Positions 55,501-64,000 of a stretch of 64,000 nucleotides of DNA are shown one piece after another. The DNA is from Helichrysum umbraculigerum. Its lineage: Eukaryota > Streptophyta > Magnoliopsida > Asterales > Asteraceae. A program made the translations under genes and the position numbers. A model generated the notes under the pieces. The model ran no database searches and was not told where the DNA came from. It saw only the letters and a program-made list of their open reading frames with translations. The DNA is taken from NCBI GenBank assembly GCA_949592205.1, contig CATIUR010000011.1:1-64000 (forward strand), written 5' to 3'. Position 1 is the first letter of the stretch, and the number at the start of each line of letters is the position of its first letter.

Positions 55501-58500
55501 ATGAATCTACATCAATCAATTAGTAAAATCGATGAAAATATCAACAGATTGCTGATGTTTCAAGAATCTGCAACAAACGAGTTCCAAAAATCGAGGTTCG
55601 ATGACAGAAGCAATAATAGAGAATCACATGCACAATATGGTAAGGTTACTCAATTCGAATTCCCTAAATTCAATAGTGATTTGAGTGTTTCAATGGTAAA
55701 TGATAGTGATGTGGTAGGCAAAACTGTGAATAAAGAAGATGCACATAAGATGTTTGATGAAATGTCTAATAATGAAATTCTCAAACAAGATGGGACGGTT
55801 CAAGAGTATTATGATGTATTCGATTCTTTGTTTAAAGAAATGGGCTTAAATGAATCCGATGTCATTGGTATCTTCATTTTGGGGTTACAACCGGAAATTG
55901 CAAAATGGCTTAAGGTGTTAAAACCCAAAACACTTTCGGATGCCTATTGTTTGGCAAAAATGCAAGAAGCAACCAACAACCTTATTAAGGAAAAGTTCAG
56001 TCCTTTTTTGCTAAATTCTCCACTTTCTAGAGATCCAAGTGGTACAAAAAGTCACAACAATTTGATGGTTCTTAGTGATTTTGAGAATGAAGGTGATAAA
56101 AGTGCAAAGATTGAACTATTTGATCACTCTTCATGTAATTTGAGAAAATCGGATAAGGAAGAATCATTTGAAAGAAATCTTGATGAGGAAGATTTAGATA
56201 AAGTACTTGATATCGCGTAAAAAGTCACGTTTTTACTACCGATATCTCTCTCATTCTGGAACGATTCTTGGCAAATTAGCCCAAAAACATTACAAATCAG
56301 TGACATTATGCCAAGATGGTCAAAACAAGGTTGCACGTGAAAAATCAAGCGAAACGGATGTAAAACGAAGATTCCACATACGTTTGAAGATTCAAGGCAC
56401 AAAAATGAGATTTCAAGACTAAAGTGCCCTCCACCAACATCCATTATTTCCAACATGTTCGTTTTCAAAATTCGAATTCAACAGAAGAAGAATCAACCAA
56501 AACGGGTGAATAATGAAGATTTCGCGCCCGCCGAAAGATCCAAATGATCCGTACGCAATATCTGGAGTTAGAGACCTCAACCCAGGGCCTATCTTATGTC
56601 AAAATCTTCGTTTTTGAATTACGAATCCAACAAAAAAAGAATCAACTCAAACGGACGTATAACGAAGAAAACACGCACGAATCGAGAAACGAAGCAAGAG
56701 ATCGCGCAACGGGGCGGGGTGGGGCCCACCGCCGCCGGCCACCAGCCAGCCGCCGGCCACCCTACCCCCGACCCGGTTTTCGTTTTTGGTAACTTTTGGT
56801 ACCCGGTGCGGCCACTTTTCGCGTTGTACGGTACCCGGTTCGCCTACTTTTCGTGTTGTACACACCACTTTTGGCTAGTCTTTCTAACATGCACCTCAAG
56901 GCCAACTTATGCTAATGTGAGCCAAAGCTCACCTATAAAAGGAGGGCATGAGGCTTCATTTAAAAACACACCTTCCTAGCTTAGTTTTCTCACTCTAGAA
57001 TTAAGCTCTAACTTTCTCTCTCTACATTCTTTCTCTAGATTAGTTTTAACAAGTATGCAAACTAGTTTAGAAGTTTAATTATGAATAGAAGAAAAGTGTG
57101 TAACGCTTTGTAATCTTCGGTGTAAGCTCGGAATTGTGTCAATTAATTCAAGTCTATTCTCTCGCATTGAATCCTGGTTCTTTCTATCCTTATCTATCTT
57201 AATTAATTACGTTCATATTGATTATGCTAGATTTAGTTATTGCCATGATTAGAGAGTAGTATACTTGTTGTGTTTGTTTGAGATGTAGTTATTTAATTAT
57301 GGGATGATTTATAATTACATATTAAAGATCGGTAGTATTACTTTGATCGTCTTATTGCATGTTCTTGTTTGATTGTTGCCTTAGGATCATCATAGTAGTA
57401 AAATATAAATGGTCTTAATTATCGTGAAGTAATATGATGGCCCCTATTCGACTGTTACTCGATATAGTACTGGGAACACTTCAAGGTGGAGTACAAATGT
57501 ATGGAAGTCGAGTAACGACCGAAGGTAGTCATATTACGAAACGATACAATATTATGAAGTAATATGATGGCCCCTATTCGACTGTTACTCAGTATAGCGT
57601 TGGAAACACTTTAGGTGTAGTACAAATACGTGGAAGCTGCGTAACGACCGAAGGTAGTTATATTACGGATTAATATATATATAGAATGAGAAACCTAGAT
57701 TAATTAACCTTTCTAAATAGACTTTTAAACTTCAAATTAATCTATCGCCTTTCCACCAATAAACGTGATTACAACACCTTTTTACGACGTTCAATTAAAA
57801 GGTAGTCAGTCATTTGTGTCAACAATTTGTCAAAGGTATGAAACTATGGAACCGCAAGGCTACATGGGGGATTATCGTAGGACAAGACATGGCCCAGGGT
57901 TTAAAGCGGTGGAACCACTTAAAGTGAGGAACGCTGTGAATATCTAGGGGATTTATTGGGTAGTCTTAAGCAAGGGCTGGTTTAAAGTCATAAATGAACT
58001 GTTTACATATACAAATCTGTTAGGATGACGAGGAATCGTTATATGATTCAGTTATGTCTAGTACCTTAAGATTTCGTTCCCGTTCATATGAAAGTATTAT
58101 TAAACCATATTAAGATTTTGCTTATTATTCTAAATACTCTGTAATGTTACCATAACCTAGCTCCCGGTGTGACATGTTAATGGGATTTTAATTAGTAGGG
58201 AATCAAGTGTTTACATACAAGTATTCAAGAATGATAATTAACTAATATCTTTCAAAACAGTTTCTCCAAATATCATCCCATAACTCAATTAACAAAGTCT
58301 CAGCAAACACTATCTTTATTTTATCTGCTTTACATTTTACTTTTATTTCGCTTCTATTTATTTACTTGCCTAAGTTAATTAATATAAAAACCAAAACCCC
58401 CACTATTTTATAAACCCTTCACTAGTTTGAAAGCCCTCATCTGCCACGTCTTAGTTTCAATTCAGTCGGTTTGAAGAACGACTCTAGGTCATACCTACCA

Positions 58501-59929
58501 CTTGCTCACCCTTAGGATTAGCATTGTTAGGGAAAACTTAGGCCCCGCAATTACAAATTTAAAACAACCCACTGTTGCGCGCCCGGTTAGTAATCGTTAA
58601 CGACACCGACCTGATCGGGCCCCAACAGTACTTGTTGATGGAGACAACTTTAGTAAAATGGATGGAGCTTTACATCAAGAGATTCTAGAAGTTAAAGAAG
58701 CTAAAGTTGAAGAAGGTATTGGAATGTTGAAATTAAATGATGTTGAAGGACATAATGACAATAGTGGAACAGGAAAGTCTCGAGGTATACATGATGTTGG
58801 TGAGGTGAAGCCTAGAATCTCTCCTCACTTGAACCAACCAAGGGCTGAGATAGTTAAGAATAGGGTGTTGATATATACAACACATATTTTTATTCATACA
58901 CCACAAAATATGCATTGAAGTCTTGTACTGTACAAGACTGCAATGCATATTTGTGGTGTATGAATAAAAATATGTGTTGTATTTATCAATCCCCTTAAGA
59001 ATAAGGCTGTTAACTCTATTGGTGATCGACCAAAATTCGAAAAGAAGGCTGCTTACATCCAAAGAATCAATATGCAAGATCACAGGGCGTTTGATGAAGC
59101 TGGTTACATACAAGTTGAGAAATTTTTTTTTGACAAAACGAAATTCACAGAGAGCAGTTTAGCCAAGCTAATTGTTGTTACGATTCCAAGAAAATTTGTA
59201 GAAGAAGGTAAGTGGATTCTTTTTAAAGAACATGATAATGTTTCCGAGTTTGTATCAATCAGTCAAAAGAAAACGGGACTGTTTGTATTGATTAGTGAAA
59301 AGAAAACGGGACTGTTAAGGAGTGAACTGATAGTTGTTGATACATTTGAATGGAAGCCGGGTATTATAATTAATGGGGTAGGAAATGCTTGTGATAACCA
59401 TCAGCTCAGAATGTTGGATGAGTTGCATGCTGAAATGTTTAACCATGGTTCAATGATGGTACCAGTTGGACCTCATCTTAGCTGGGATGGGCTATCAACT
59501 AAAATGCATTACCTTGACAAGGATGTAAGGAGTTACAAAAGGCTGGGAAAATTGATCAAGTGTAGTGACAAAGATTGGGGGAAATCACATGGATTGGACA
59601 GATTCACTGTTCACTTAGCAGCTGAGTTTGATATAGAAATATCCCATGGTTTTGGTGTTCTTTATGAAACAAAGGATTTGATAGTTGCAGCAAGGTTTAA
59701 GTGGGAATTGGGTTGGTTTTGGTCAACTGAAAAAGGGAAGAAGGGTGTTCCACATGCTTTTAAGGATAGTGATGTTGATATCTTAACAAATGATTTGGAA
59801 ATGAAAGTTCCGCAATCAACAAATGGTGCCAATTATGCTCATGCTGATTTGAGTATTTCTTCCAGAAATGGCATAAGATCAGTTGGGAATACTTGCCTTG
59901 GTAATTGGATTCTACAAGTGAATATGTAG
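55501..59929 (+). CDS. Element C: Gag-like protein fused to an unrecognised domain (split by two insertions)
   Basis: Coding segments 55501-56207, 58633-58862 and 59004-59929; both later insertions (with their duplications) leave the frame consistent, so the original frame was open for about 620 codons from the first ATG at 55501. The first part has a coiled start (MNLHQSISKIDENINRLL), then EFPKFNSDL, and YYDVFDSLFKEMGLNESD with ILGLQPEIAKWLKVLKPKTL, typical of the C-terminal half of Ty3 Gag with the middle deleted. After an acidic linker the last 300 residues (MLDELHAEMFNHGSM, DRFTVHLAAEFDIEISHG, RFKWELGWFWSTEKGKKG) match nothing I recognise. It shows an internal doubling (SQKKTGLFV / SEKKTGLLR). 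Function unknown. As it stands the frame stops inside each insertion. Confidence 0.7.
56933..56942 (+). promoter_or_regulatory. TATA box of the solo LTR
   Basis: CTATAAAAGG, followed about 40 to 60 bases later by aacacacc and pyrimidine-rich leader sequence, a typical LTR promoter layout. Confidence 0.65.
57426..57685. repeat. 130-bp tandem repeat with internal hairpins
   Basis: Two units (57426 and 57556) each start gaagtaatatgatggcccct and contain gttactcg and cgagtaac-type partners and a catattacg closing block, so each unit can fold into a long hairpin. Inside the solo LTR. Confidence 0.8.
58863..58994. mobile_element. Foldback MITE with 9-bp target duplication
   Basis: 132 bp that is almost entirely one inverted repeat: the arms share tacaacacatatttttattc, atacaccacaaa and gtcttgtac with a loop of a few bases. 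A perfect 9-bp duplication ttaagaata (58854-58862 and 58995-59003) flanks it. It inserts a TGA into the element C frame, but its length plus duplication (141) is a multiple of three. Confidence 0.92.
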
Positions 59930-60252
59930 CACATGATCATAATCACAAGTTTAACCAGATTAAAGAAATTCAGCATGGATATTTGGCTAAGCAACAAATT
60001 GTTAGTAAAGACAAGCTGCTACGGTTGGTGAAGTTTTATGTTGAAATGGTGTTGAAATCTAAGGGCAGTACAATCAAGGGTTCAAGTGTTGATAGATTCG
60101 TTTCTACAACAAGGGAGAAAGGCCAAGAGGTTGAAGTTGGAATGGAGAAAGGAATAAGAGCTGTAATCATGGTCAAAATGGATTGTCTCATGAATCAAAA
60201 TTTACGGGTCAACAAGATTAAAGTGCTACTATCAAGTAGTATGAAGACATAG
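59905..60252 (+). CDS. Element C: frame-shifted continuation of the unrecognised domain
   Basis: An open stretch of 115 codons in another frame overlapping the end of the previous frame by 25 bases. No ATG near its start, so it is more likely the tail of the same protein after a one-base shift near 59905 than a separate gene. Contains KIQHGY-like IKEIQHGYLAKQQIVSKDK and KFYVEMVLKSKGS. Unrecognised. Confidence 0.45.
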   Translation: MDSTSEYVAHDHNHKFNQIKEIQHGYLAKQQIVSKDKLLRLVKFYVEMVLKSKGSTIKGSSVDRFVSTTREKGQEVEVGMEKGIRAVIMVKMDCLMNQNLRVNKIKVLLSSSMKT

Positions 60253-60309
60253 AAAAGTTTCAATGTTAGAAAGGATTCTTGAGGACAAGAATCTTTAAGG
60301 GGAATGGAT

Positions 60310-60631
60310 TGTTACGATCCTTTTTTAGTAAAATGCTCACGTGATTTTCACGTGCAAATCCTAACAGAAAACATGTGGTCGGCTCGTGACATGGAGGCTA
60401 GATAGGTCATTAGGCGGTTGATGAATAAATAAACTGATTAGGTGTTCATTTCCCTTTTAGCTAAGAAAATTGTAATCCTCTCTCTCTCTTTGTAAACTTT
60501 CAGTCACCAATTAATTCATTCATTCGATTACACTTAATTTCGAGCTTAATTCTTGTTCATTTAAGTTCCTAATTGTGTGTTTGTAAGATTGTTCTTCATT
60601 TCCAATTTGGATTTCTAGAATAATCATATCA
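60310..60631 (+). mobile_element. Element C: 3' LTR
   Basis: 322 bp, the same ends as the 5' LTR, preceded by the purine tract and followed by the aataa duplication. Confidence 0.93.
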
Positions 60632-60636
60632 AATAA

Positions 60637-60740
60637 CTCCTTGGCTCTCATTCGATATTATTCTATTATTATATCGAAATATAGGTAGTCGAATGTGCAC
60701 TATCTTTGTATATAGGATGTCATTCATATAAGTGTAAGGC
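60637..60740 (+). pseudogene. Decayed duplicate PP2 exon, right part
   Basis: Directly after the element C duplication the sequence ctccttggctctcattcgat aligns with the bases after 51830 (ctcttcgactctcattctag) and stays alignable through the tgtgcactatctt block. It therefore restores the alignment interrupted by element C. Confidence 0.75.
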
Positions 60741-61513
60741 TGGAATGCTAATTCAAGAAGTATTGGTGGACGGTTTCCAGGGACTAAAAGTGTATATTTC
60801 CTTTTAGTGTATATATTTAGAGTATTCTTTTGTTTTTCTTTTTAGATTTGAGTTTGCAGAACAAGTTTTCTCTGTATTTTCGATCTCTTAATTATAATTA
60901 GGGTGGAAGAGTTGAAGAGTACGTTATTGTGAGGTTAATTTCCCATGTCTATTATAAATAAAATAAGCAAATATATAAAATTACAAACGGGCTGTCATTG
61001 GGCCGATATGTACGGGCCGATATGTACGGGCCGATACTATACATTCTAATTACACTAAATATATATGCTAACATCCTCGCAGTTTTATTGGGAGGAGCAA
61101 TGCAAACGTTCAAATTGGATCGAAAGTCGGTGAATAAAGAGCGTGAGGGAACGTGGAGAACCCAAATGTACCCAAAGCAACCTGGTCCCCCAACAAAGGT
61201 AAAGATGGAACTGGGCTTGTGGTTGAAGTCCATTCGTGAAAACAGAAGCAGATTGAGTAGCCATTAAATGGGCTTGTGAAACTGGGCTAAAACAAACATT
61301 AGATGGGCCAAAGGGTGGAGAACCAAGCAGGCTTGATGCTGACTTTGGAGCCCAAGTCTCTGATCCAACATGGCGTAAATTTGGAGAGTACGTAACAAAA
61401 TCATGGCGACTGTGATGTGCATGTGGTGGTGGAGGAATATACATCCACCCGTATTGGCCAGCGAGTGAATGACCGCGATCATTCCGATGGCCACTGTTGC
61501 CCAGGAATTCAAT
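60741..61513 (-). other. Intergenic DNA with a possible decayed retroelement coding fragment
   Basis: The minus strand 61513-61085 is open for about 145 codons and includes YSPNLRHVGSETWAPKS, which recalls the stretch just before the Ty1/copia protease, but no zinc knuckle or catalytic Asp motif is clear. A ggccgatatgtac unit is repeated three times near 61000-61035. The rest is featureless. Confidence 0.35.
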
Positions 61514-61859
61514 TGAACACAAACAATATAAAGAATCACTCTTTATTTATCAATAACGAACTTACAATACAATCACTCAGTAATGTTTACATTGTGTTGA
61601 TACAATCACTGTATCATTTTTTGTGTTATGTTTTCTGTTAATACAATACATATATATAGATAATGAATGGATGCCTTCCAACCATCACAATGGTTCGGTT
61701 TGGTAGTTATTGGCGGTTATATCCCTTCACCAAAAGTCACGCCATTTCATTGTGTCTATTCGTTTATAACTGCCCGCTTCCTTCCTGTTGAGTTTAATGG
61801 CCTGTGGCCCTCTTCAGAATCGAACCGGGCTTTGGCCCGTTTGACATTATAGTCCAACA
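61514..61859 (-). mobile_element. LTR of a minus-strand retrotransposon with polypurine tract
   Basis: In minus orientation it reads TGTTGGACTATAATG...TTTGTGTTCA, 346 bp, with a TATA-like ctatatatatg run and an AATAAA-like signal near its end. Immediately to the right (61860-61871, complemented) is taggggggaaaa, a clear polypurine tract, so this is a 3' LTR and internal sequence lies to the right. The partner LTR and pol are not seen. Confidence 0.7.
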
Positions 61860-61979
61860 TTTTCCCCCCTAATGTCAAACGCCAAAGTCTTCATGCTTGA
61901 TCCAAGTCTTCTCAACTTGTTGCACAAACTTTGTCTTCAATAAATCTTTAATGACTTCACACCATCTTCTTTCTTCAAC

Positions 61980-62420
61980 ATAACTTGTTCTTCACGAACT
62001 TTGTTTCTCACAAACTCAGCTTCACACAAACTTTGCTTCTCACGAACTTTGCTTCATACAAACTTTGCTTCACACAGTCTTCCTTTCGTAATCTATCACA
62101 GATTATTTTTACAGTTTTTTTGTTTCACACAACTTGGCATCACACCCATCTTCTTCAACTTGACCATATCACATGACCTTTCTTCTTTCTTCCTTCCATT
62201 CAATCTATCACAGATTATCCTTTTGGTTGCCTCACACAACTTTTCTTTGTGGTTGCCTCACACAACTCCTTTGTCGGTTGCCTCACACAACTTTTCTTTG
62301 CGGTTGCCTCACACAACTCCTTTGTCGGTTGTCTCACACAACTTCTTTGCGGTTGCCTCACACAACTCCTTTGTCGGTTGCCTCACACAACTCCTTTGCC
62401 GGTTGCCTCACACAAATTTT
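61980..62420. repeat. Minisatellites of 25-26 bp and shorter caaactttgcttc units
   Basis: From 62226, eight tandem units of about 25 bp, ggttgcctcacacaactcct plus tttgtc or ttttctttgt, continue to 62415. At 61985-62075 a looser repeat of acaaactttgcttc is seen. Apparent ORFs here (62001-62444 and others) only reflect the repeat. Confidence 0.85.
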
Positions 62421-62474
62421 CTTTTAATTCATTCACTGAATTGACTACACCTTTCACAGGCTATTTTCCGCATC

Positions 62475-62555
62475 ACACGGCTTTGTTTTGATCGTATCAC
62501 AAGACTTTGCTTTGATCATATCACACGACTTTGCTTTGATCGTATCACACGACCC
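62475..62555. repeat. 24-bp tandem repeat
   Basis: Three units of tttgctttgatcgtatcaca followed by cgac or agac, directly after the previous minisatellite. Confidence 0.75.
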
Positions 62556-62582
62556 AGCCTTCTAACTTTCTAATTATCTTCA

Positions 62583-62816
62583 ATTAGGCACATTAGTAGT
62601 GCCGGGTCCATCATCATCTCCCGTCATATTCTTTCTATTTTGGTTTTCTTTTAAAACCAATATAAATCTAATATTTCAACTTAACATTTTTTTTTTTTGT
62701 CTAACCACAATAATTCTAAACCAATTCTAACGTTTTCTTAACACGAATTGTAACGGGCAAATTCTAACTTCAATATATTCTTGAAAATAAATTAAAATCT
62801 ATTTACTATAATTAGA
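62583..62816. other. AT-rich DNA, nothing recognised
   Basis: No gene or repeat beyond a T-rich run at 62689-62700. Confidence 0.4.
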
Positions 62817-63020
62817 GATGCGCAAAACCCGGTTTTAGGACCCGACCCGACCCGACCCGACCCGAAACCGGTTTTGGTCAAACTTGGTCAAAACCGGTTT
62901 GGCCCAAAACCGGTTCGGGTTCAACCCGATTTGGGCACCCCAAAACCCCAACCCGACCCAAACCGGTTTGGGTAGGGTCCAAACCGGTTCGGGTTCAAAA
63001 CCGGTTTCAAACCGGTTTTT
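62817..63020. repeat. hAT-like subterminal repeat block (ccggttt / cccgacc)
   Basis: It begins gagatgcgcaaaacccggtt and packs many AACCGGTTT and CCCGACC words into 200 bp. Plant hAT elements often start with a GGGGTGGCAAA-like end followed by such repeats. The other end is not identified in the window. Confidence 0.5.
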
Positions 63021-63054
63021 TTTATAAAAATCGTATTTTCGCTCGCAAGTCTTC

Positions 63055-63711
63055 GTTTTAAGGAAAAGCAACGTTTGGGCTAAATTTTTTTCATTAACTT
63101 TGTAGAACATTAGTAATGGAAACATAATTGATCAATAACATAACCAAAAGGCTTCTAAATCTCCTTAAAAATATTATTGAATCCGAAAATTCTATATAAT
63201 TCATAAACGTTAGGGCGTTAAGCGTTTTAAGGAAAAGCAACGTTTGGGCCAAATTTTTTTCATTAACTTTGTAGAACATTAGTAATGGAAACATAATTGA
63301 TCAATAACATAACCAAAAGGCTTCTAAATCTCCTTAAAAATATTATTGAATCCGAAAATTCTATATAATTCATAAACGTTAGGGCGTTAAGCGTTTTAAT
63401 GAAAAGCAACGTTTGGGCCAAATTTTTTTCCTTAACTTTGTAGAACATTAGTAATGGAAACATAATTTATCAATAACATAACCAAAAGGCTTCTAAATCT
63501 CCTTAAAAATATTATTGAATCCGAAAATTCTATATAATTCATAAACGTTAGGGCGTTAAGCGTTTTAATGAAAAGCAACGTTTGGGTCCAAATTTTTTTC
63601 ATTAACTTTGTAGAACATTAGTAATGGAAACATAATTGATCAATAACATAACCAAAATGCTTCTAAATCTCCTTAAAAATATTATTGAATCCGAAAATTC
63701 TATATAATTCA
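63055..63711. repeat. 169-bp tandem repeat, about 3.9 units
   Basis: Units start at 63055, 63224, 63393 and 63562 with gttttaaggaaaagcaacg or gttttaatgaaaagcaacg. Adjacent units differ at only a few bases. The last unit lacks its final 22 bases. A diverged fifth unit occurs at about 63850-63975 after a 140-bp spacer with its own inverted repeat (taaatgcaagg near 63748, ccttgcattta near 63820). Confidence 0.93.
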
Positions 63712-64000
63712 AAGTGAGTTGATACTTTCAAGGAATGTTTTACTAAATGCAAGGAAACATGTGCATAAAAAGTGATACTGTATGCATAAAGAGTTGTACA
63801 TTTCCGTGTGTTTAGTAAAAACTTCCTTGCATTTATCAAACACGTTTTAGCGTTAGGCTTTTTAAGGATAAACAATATTTGGAGCAAATTTTTTTTATTG
63901 AATTGGTAGAACATTAGTAATACAAACGTAATTGAACAATAACTTAAACAAAAGTCTTCTAAGTCTTCATAATACAATTACAACTAACAATATAAAATAT

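Larger units (their letters stand above)
56208..58627 (+). mobile_element. Solo LTR inside element C
   Basis: TGATATCGCG...GGGCCCCAACA, 2420 bp, flanked by a perfect 5-bp duplication gtact (56203-56207 and 58628-58632). A TATA box CTATAAAAGG is at 56933-56942, giving plus orientation. No internal region, so it is a recombination remnant of a larger, unseen element, possibly Ty3 type. It interrupts the gag-like frame of C. Confidence 0.92.
55058..60631 (+). mobile_element. Element C: non-autonomous LTR retrotransposon
   Basis: 5574 bp including later insertions, with short LTRs (55058-55377 and 60310-60631), a primer-binding site TTGGTATCAGAACC (55379 on) and a purine tract AAGGGGAATGG before the 3' LTR. 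A perfect 5-bp duplication aataa flanks it (55053-55057 and 60632-60636). No protease, reverse transcriptase, RNase H or integrase is present, so it must use proteins from another element. Instead it has a shortened gag fused in frame to an unrecognised protein. Hosts a solo LTR (56208-58627) and a MITE (58863-58994). Confidence 0.93.

Noticed and set aside
59905..60252. An independent 115-codon gene
   Set aside because: No ATG near its start; better explained as the continuation of the preceding frame after a one-base shift.
62001..62491. Overlapping ORFs of 80 to 147 codons
   Set aside because: Three overlapping frames are open at once because of the minisatellite; the products are simple repeats.
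62835..63463. Repeated minus-strand ORFs starting MFPLLMFYK
   Set aside because: They are the same piece of the 169-bp tandem repeat read three times.

Overview
This window looks like plant nuclear DNA. It is AT-rich and full of nested LTR retrotransposons, MITEs and (TA)n tracts, and it carries one intron-rich gene region whose exons encode receptor-like kinase domains followed by phloem-protein-2 (PP2) domains. From family knowledge, kinase-PP2 fusions of this type are familiar in Asteraceae such as lettuce. The Asteraceae assignment is inference; the plant assignment is secure.

Layout. Positions 1-4859: the 5' ends of two minus-strand Ty3-type LTR elements, one (D) inserted in the leader of the other (E). 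Positions 4860-9654: gene-poor DNA with a 1.25 kb Mutator-like element bounded by a 9-bp target duplication and a Stowaway-like MITE. Positions 9655-33107: a nest built on an old minus-strand chromovirus (element A, duplication aaatt). Its 3' LTR took in a second Mutator-like element, which later took in a 3.0 kb LTR now left solo. Its pol was split by a young plus-strand chromovirus (element B, 10,270 bp, duplication gttta) with one unbroken 1469-codon gag-pol frame and an extra coiled-coil ORF upstream. Positions 33108-37159: MITEs, including a family always bounded by (TA)n tracts.

Positions 37160-53954: the main host locus. Twelve exons with consistent phases can be read as one gene of about 1705 codons: four protein-kinase domains in tandem (K1-K4), then two PP2 domains. 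Only K2 keeps every catalytic motif; K1, K3 and K4 look like pseudokinases. The introns hold a hAT-like element, TA-bounded MITEs, a tRNA-derived SINE and MITEs, and the last intron has a tandem duplication that copies its 3' splice site. A two- or three-gene reading remains possible because K4 has its own in-frame ATG.

Positions 54681-60740: a decayed extra copy of a PP2 exon, split by element C. C is a short non-autonomous LTR retrotransposon with a shortened gag followed by an unrecognised frame in place of pol. C was itself hit by a solo LTR and a foldback MITE. Positions 60960-64000: an LTR with polypurine tract on the minus strand, minisatellites, a hAT-like GC-rich repeat block and a 169-bp tandem repeat.

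How it fits together: the host gene is a candidate multi-pseudokinase signalling protein with lectin-like PP2 ends. Around it, at least eleven insertions can be ordered by nesting and by exact target duplications. Several unrelated LTR families carry arrays of short, mostly CpG-rich palindromic words in their LTRs, which no standard feature explains.
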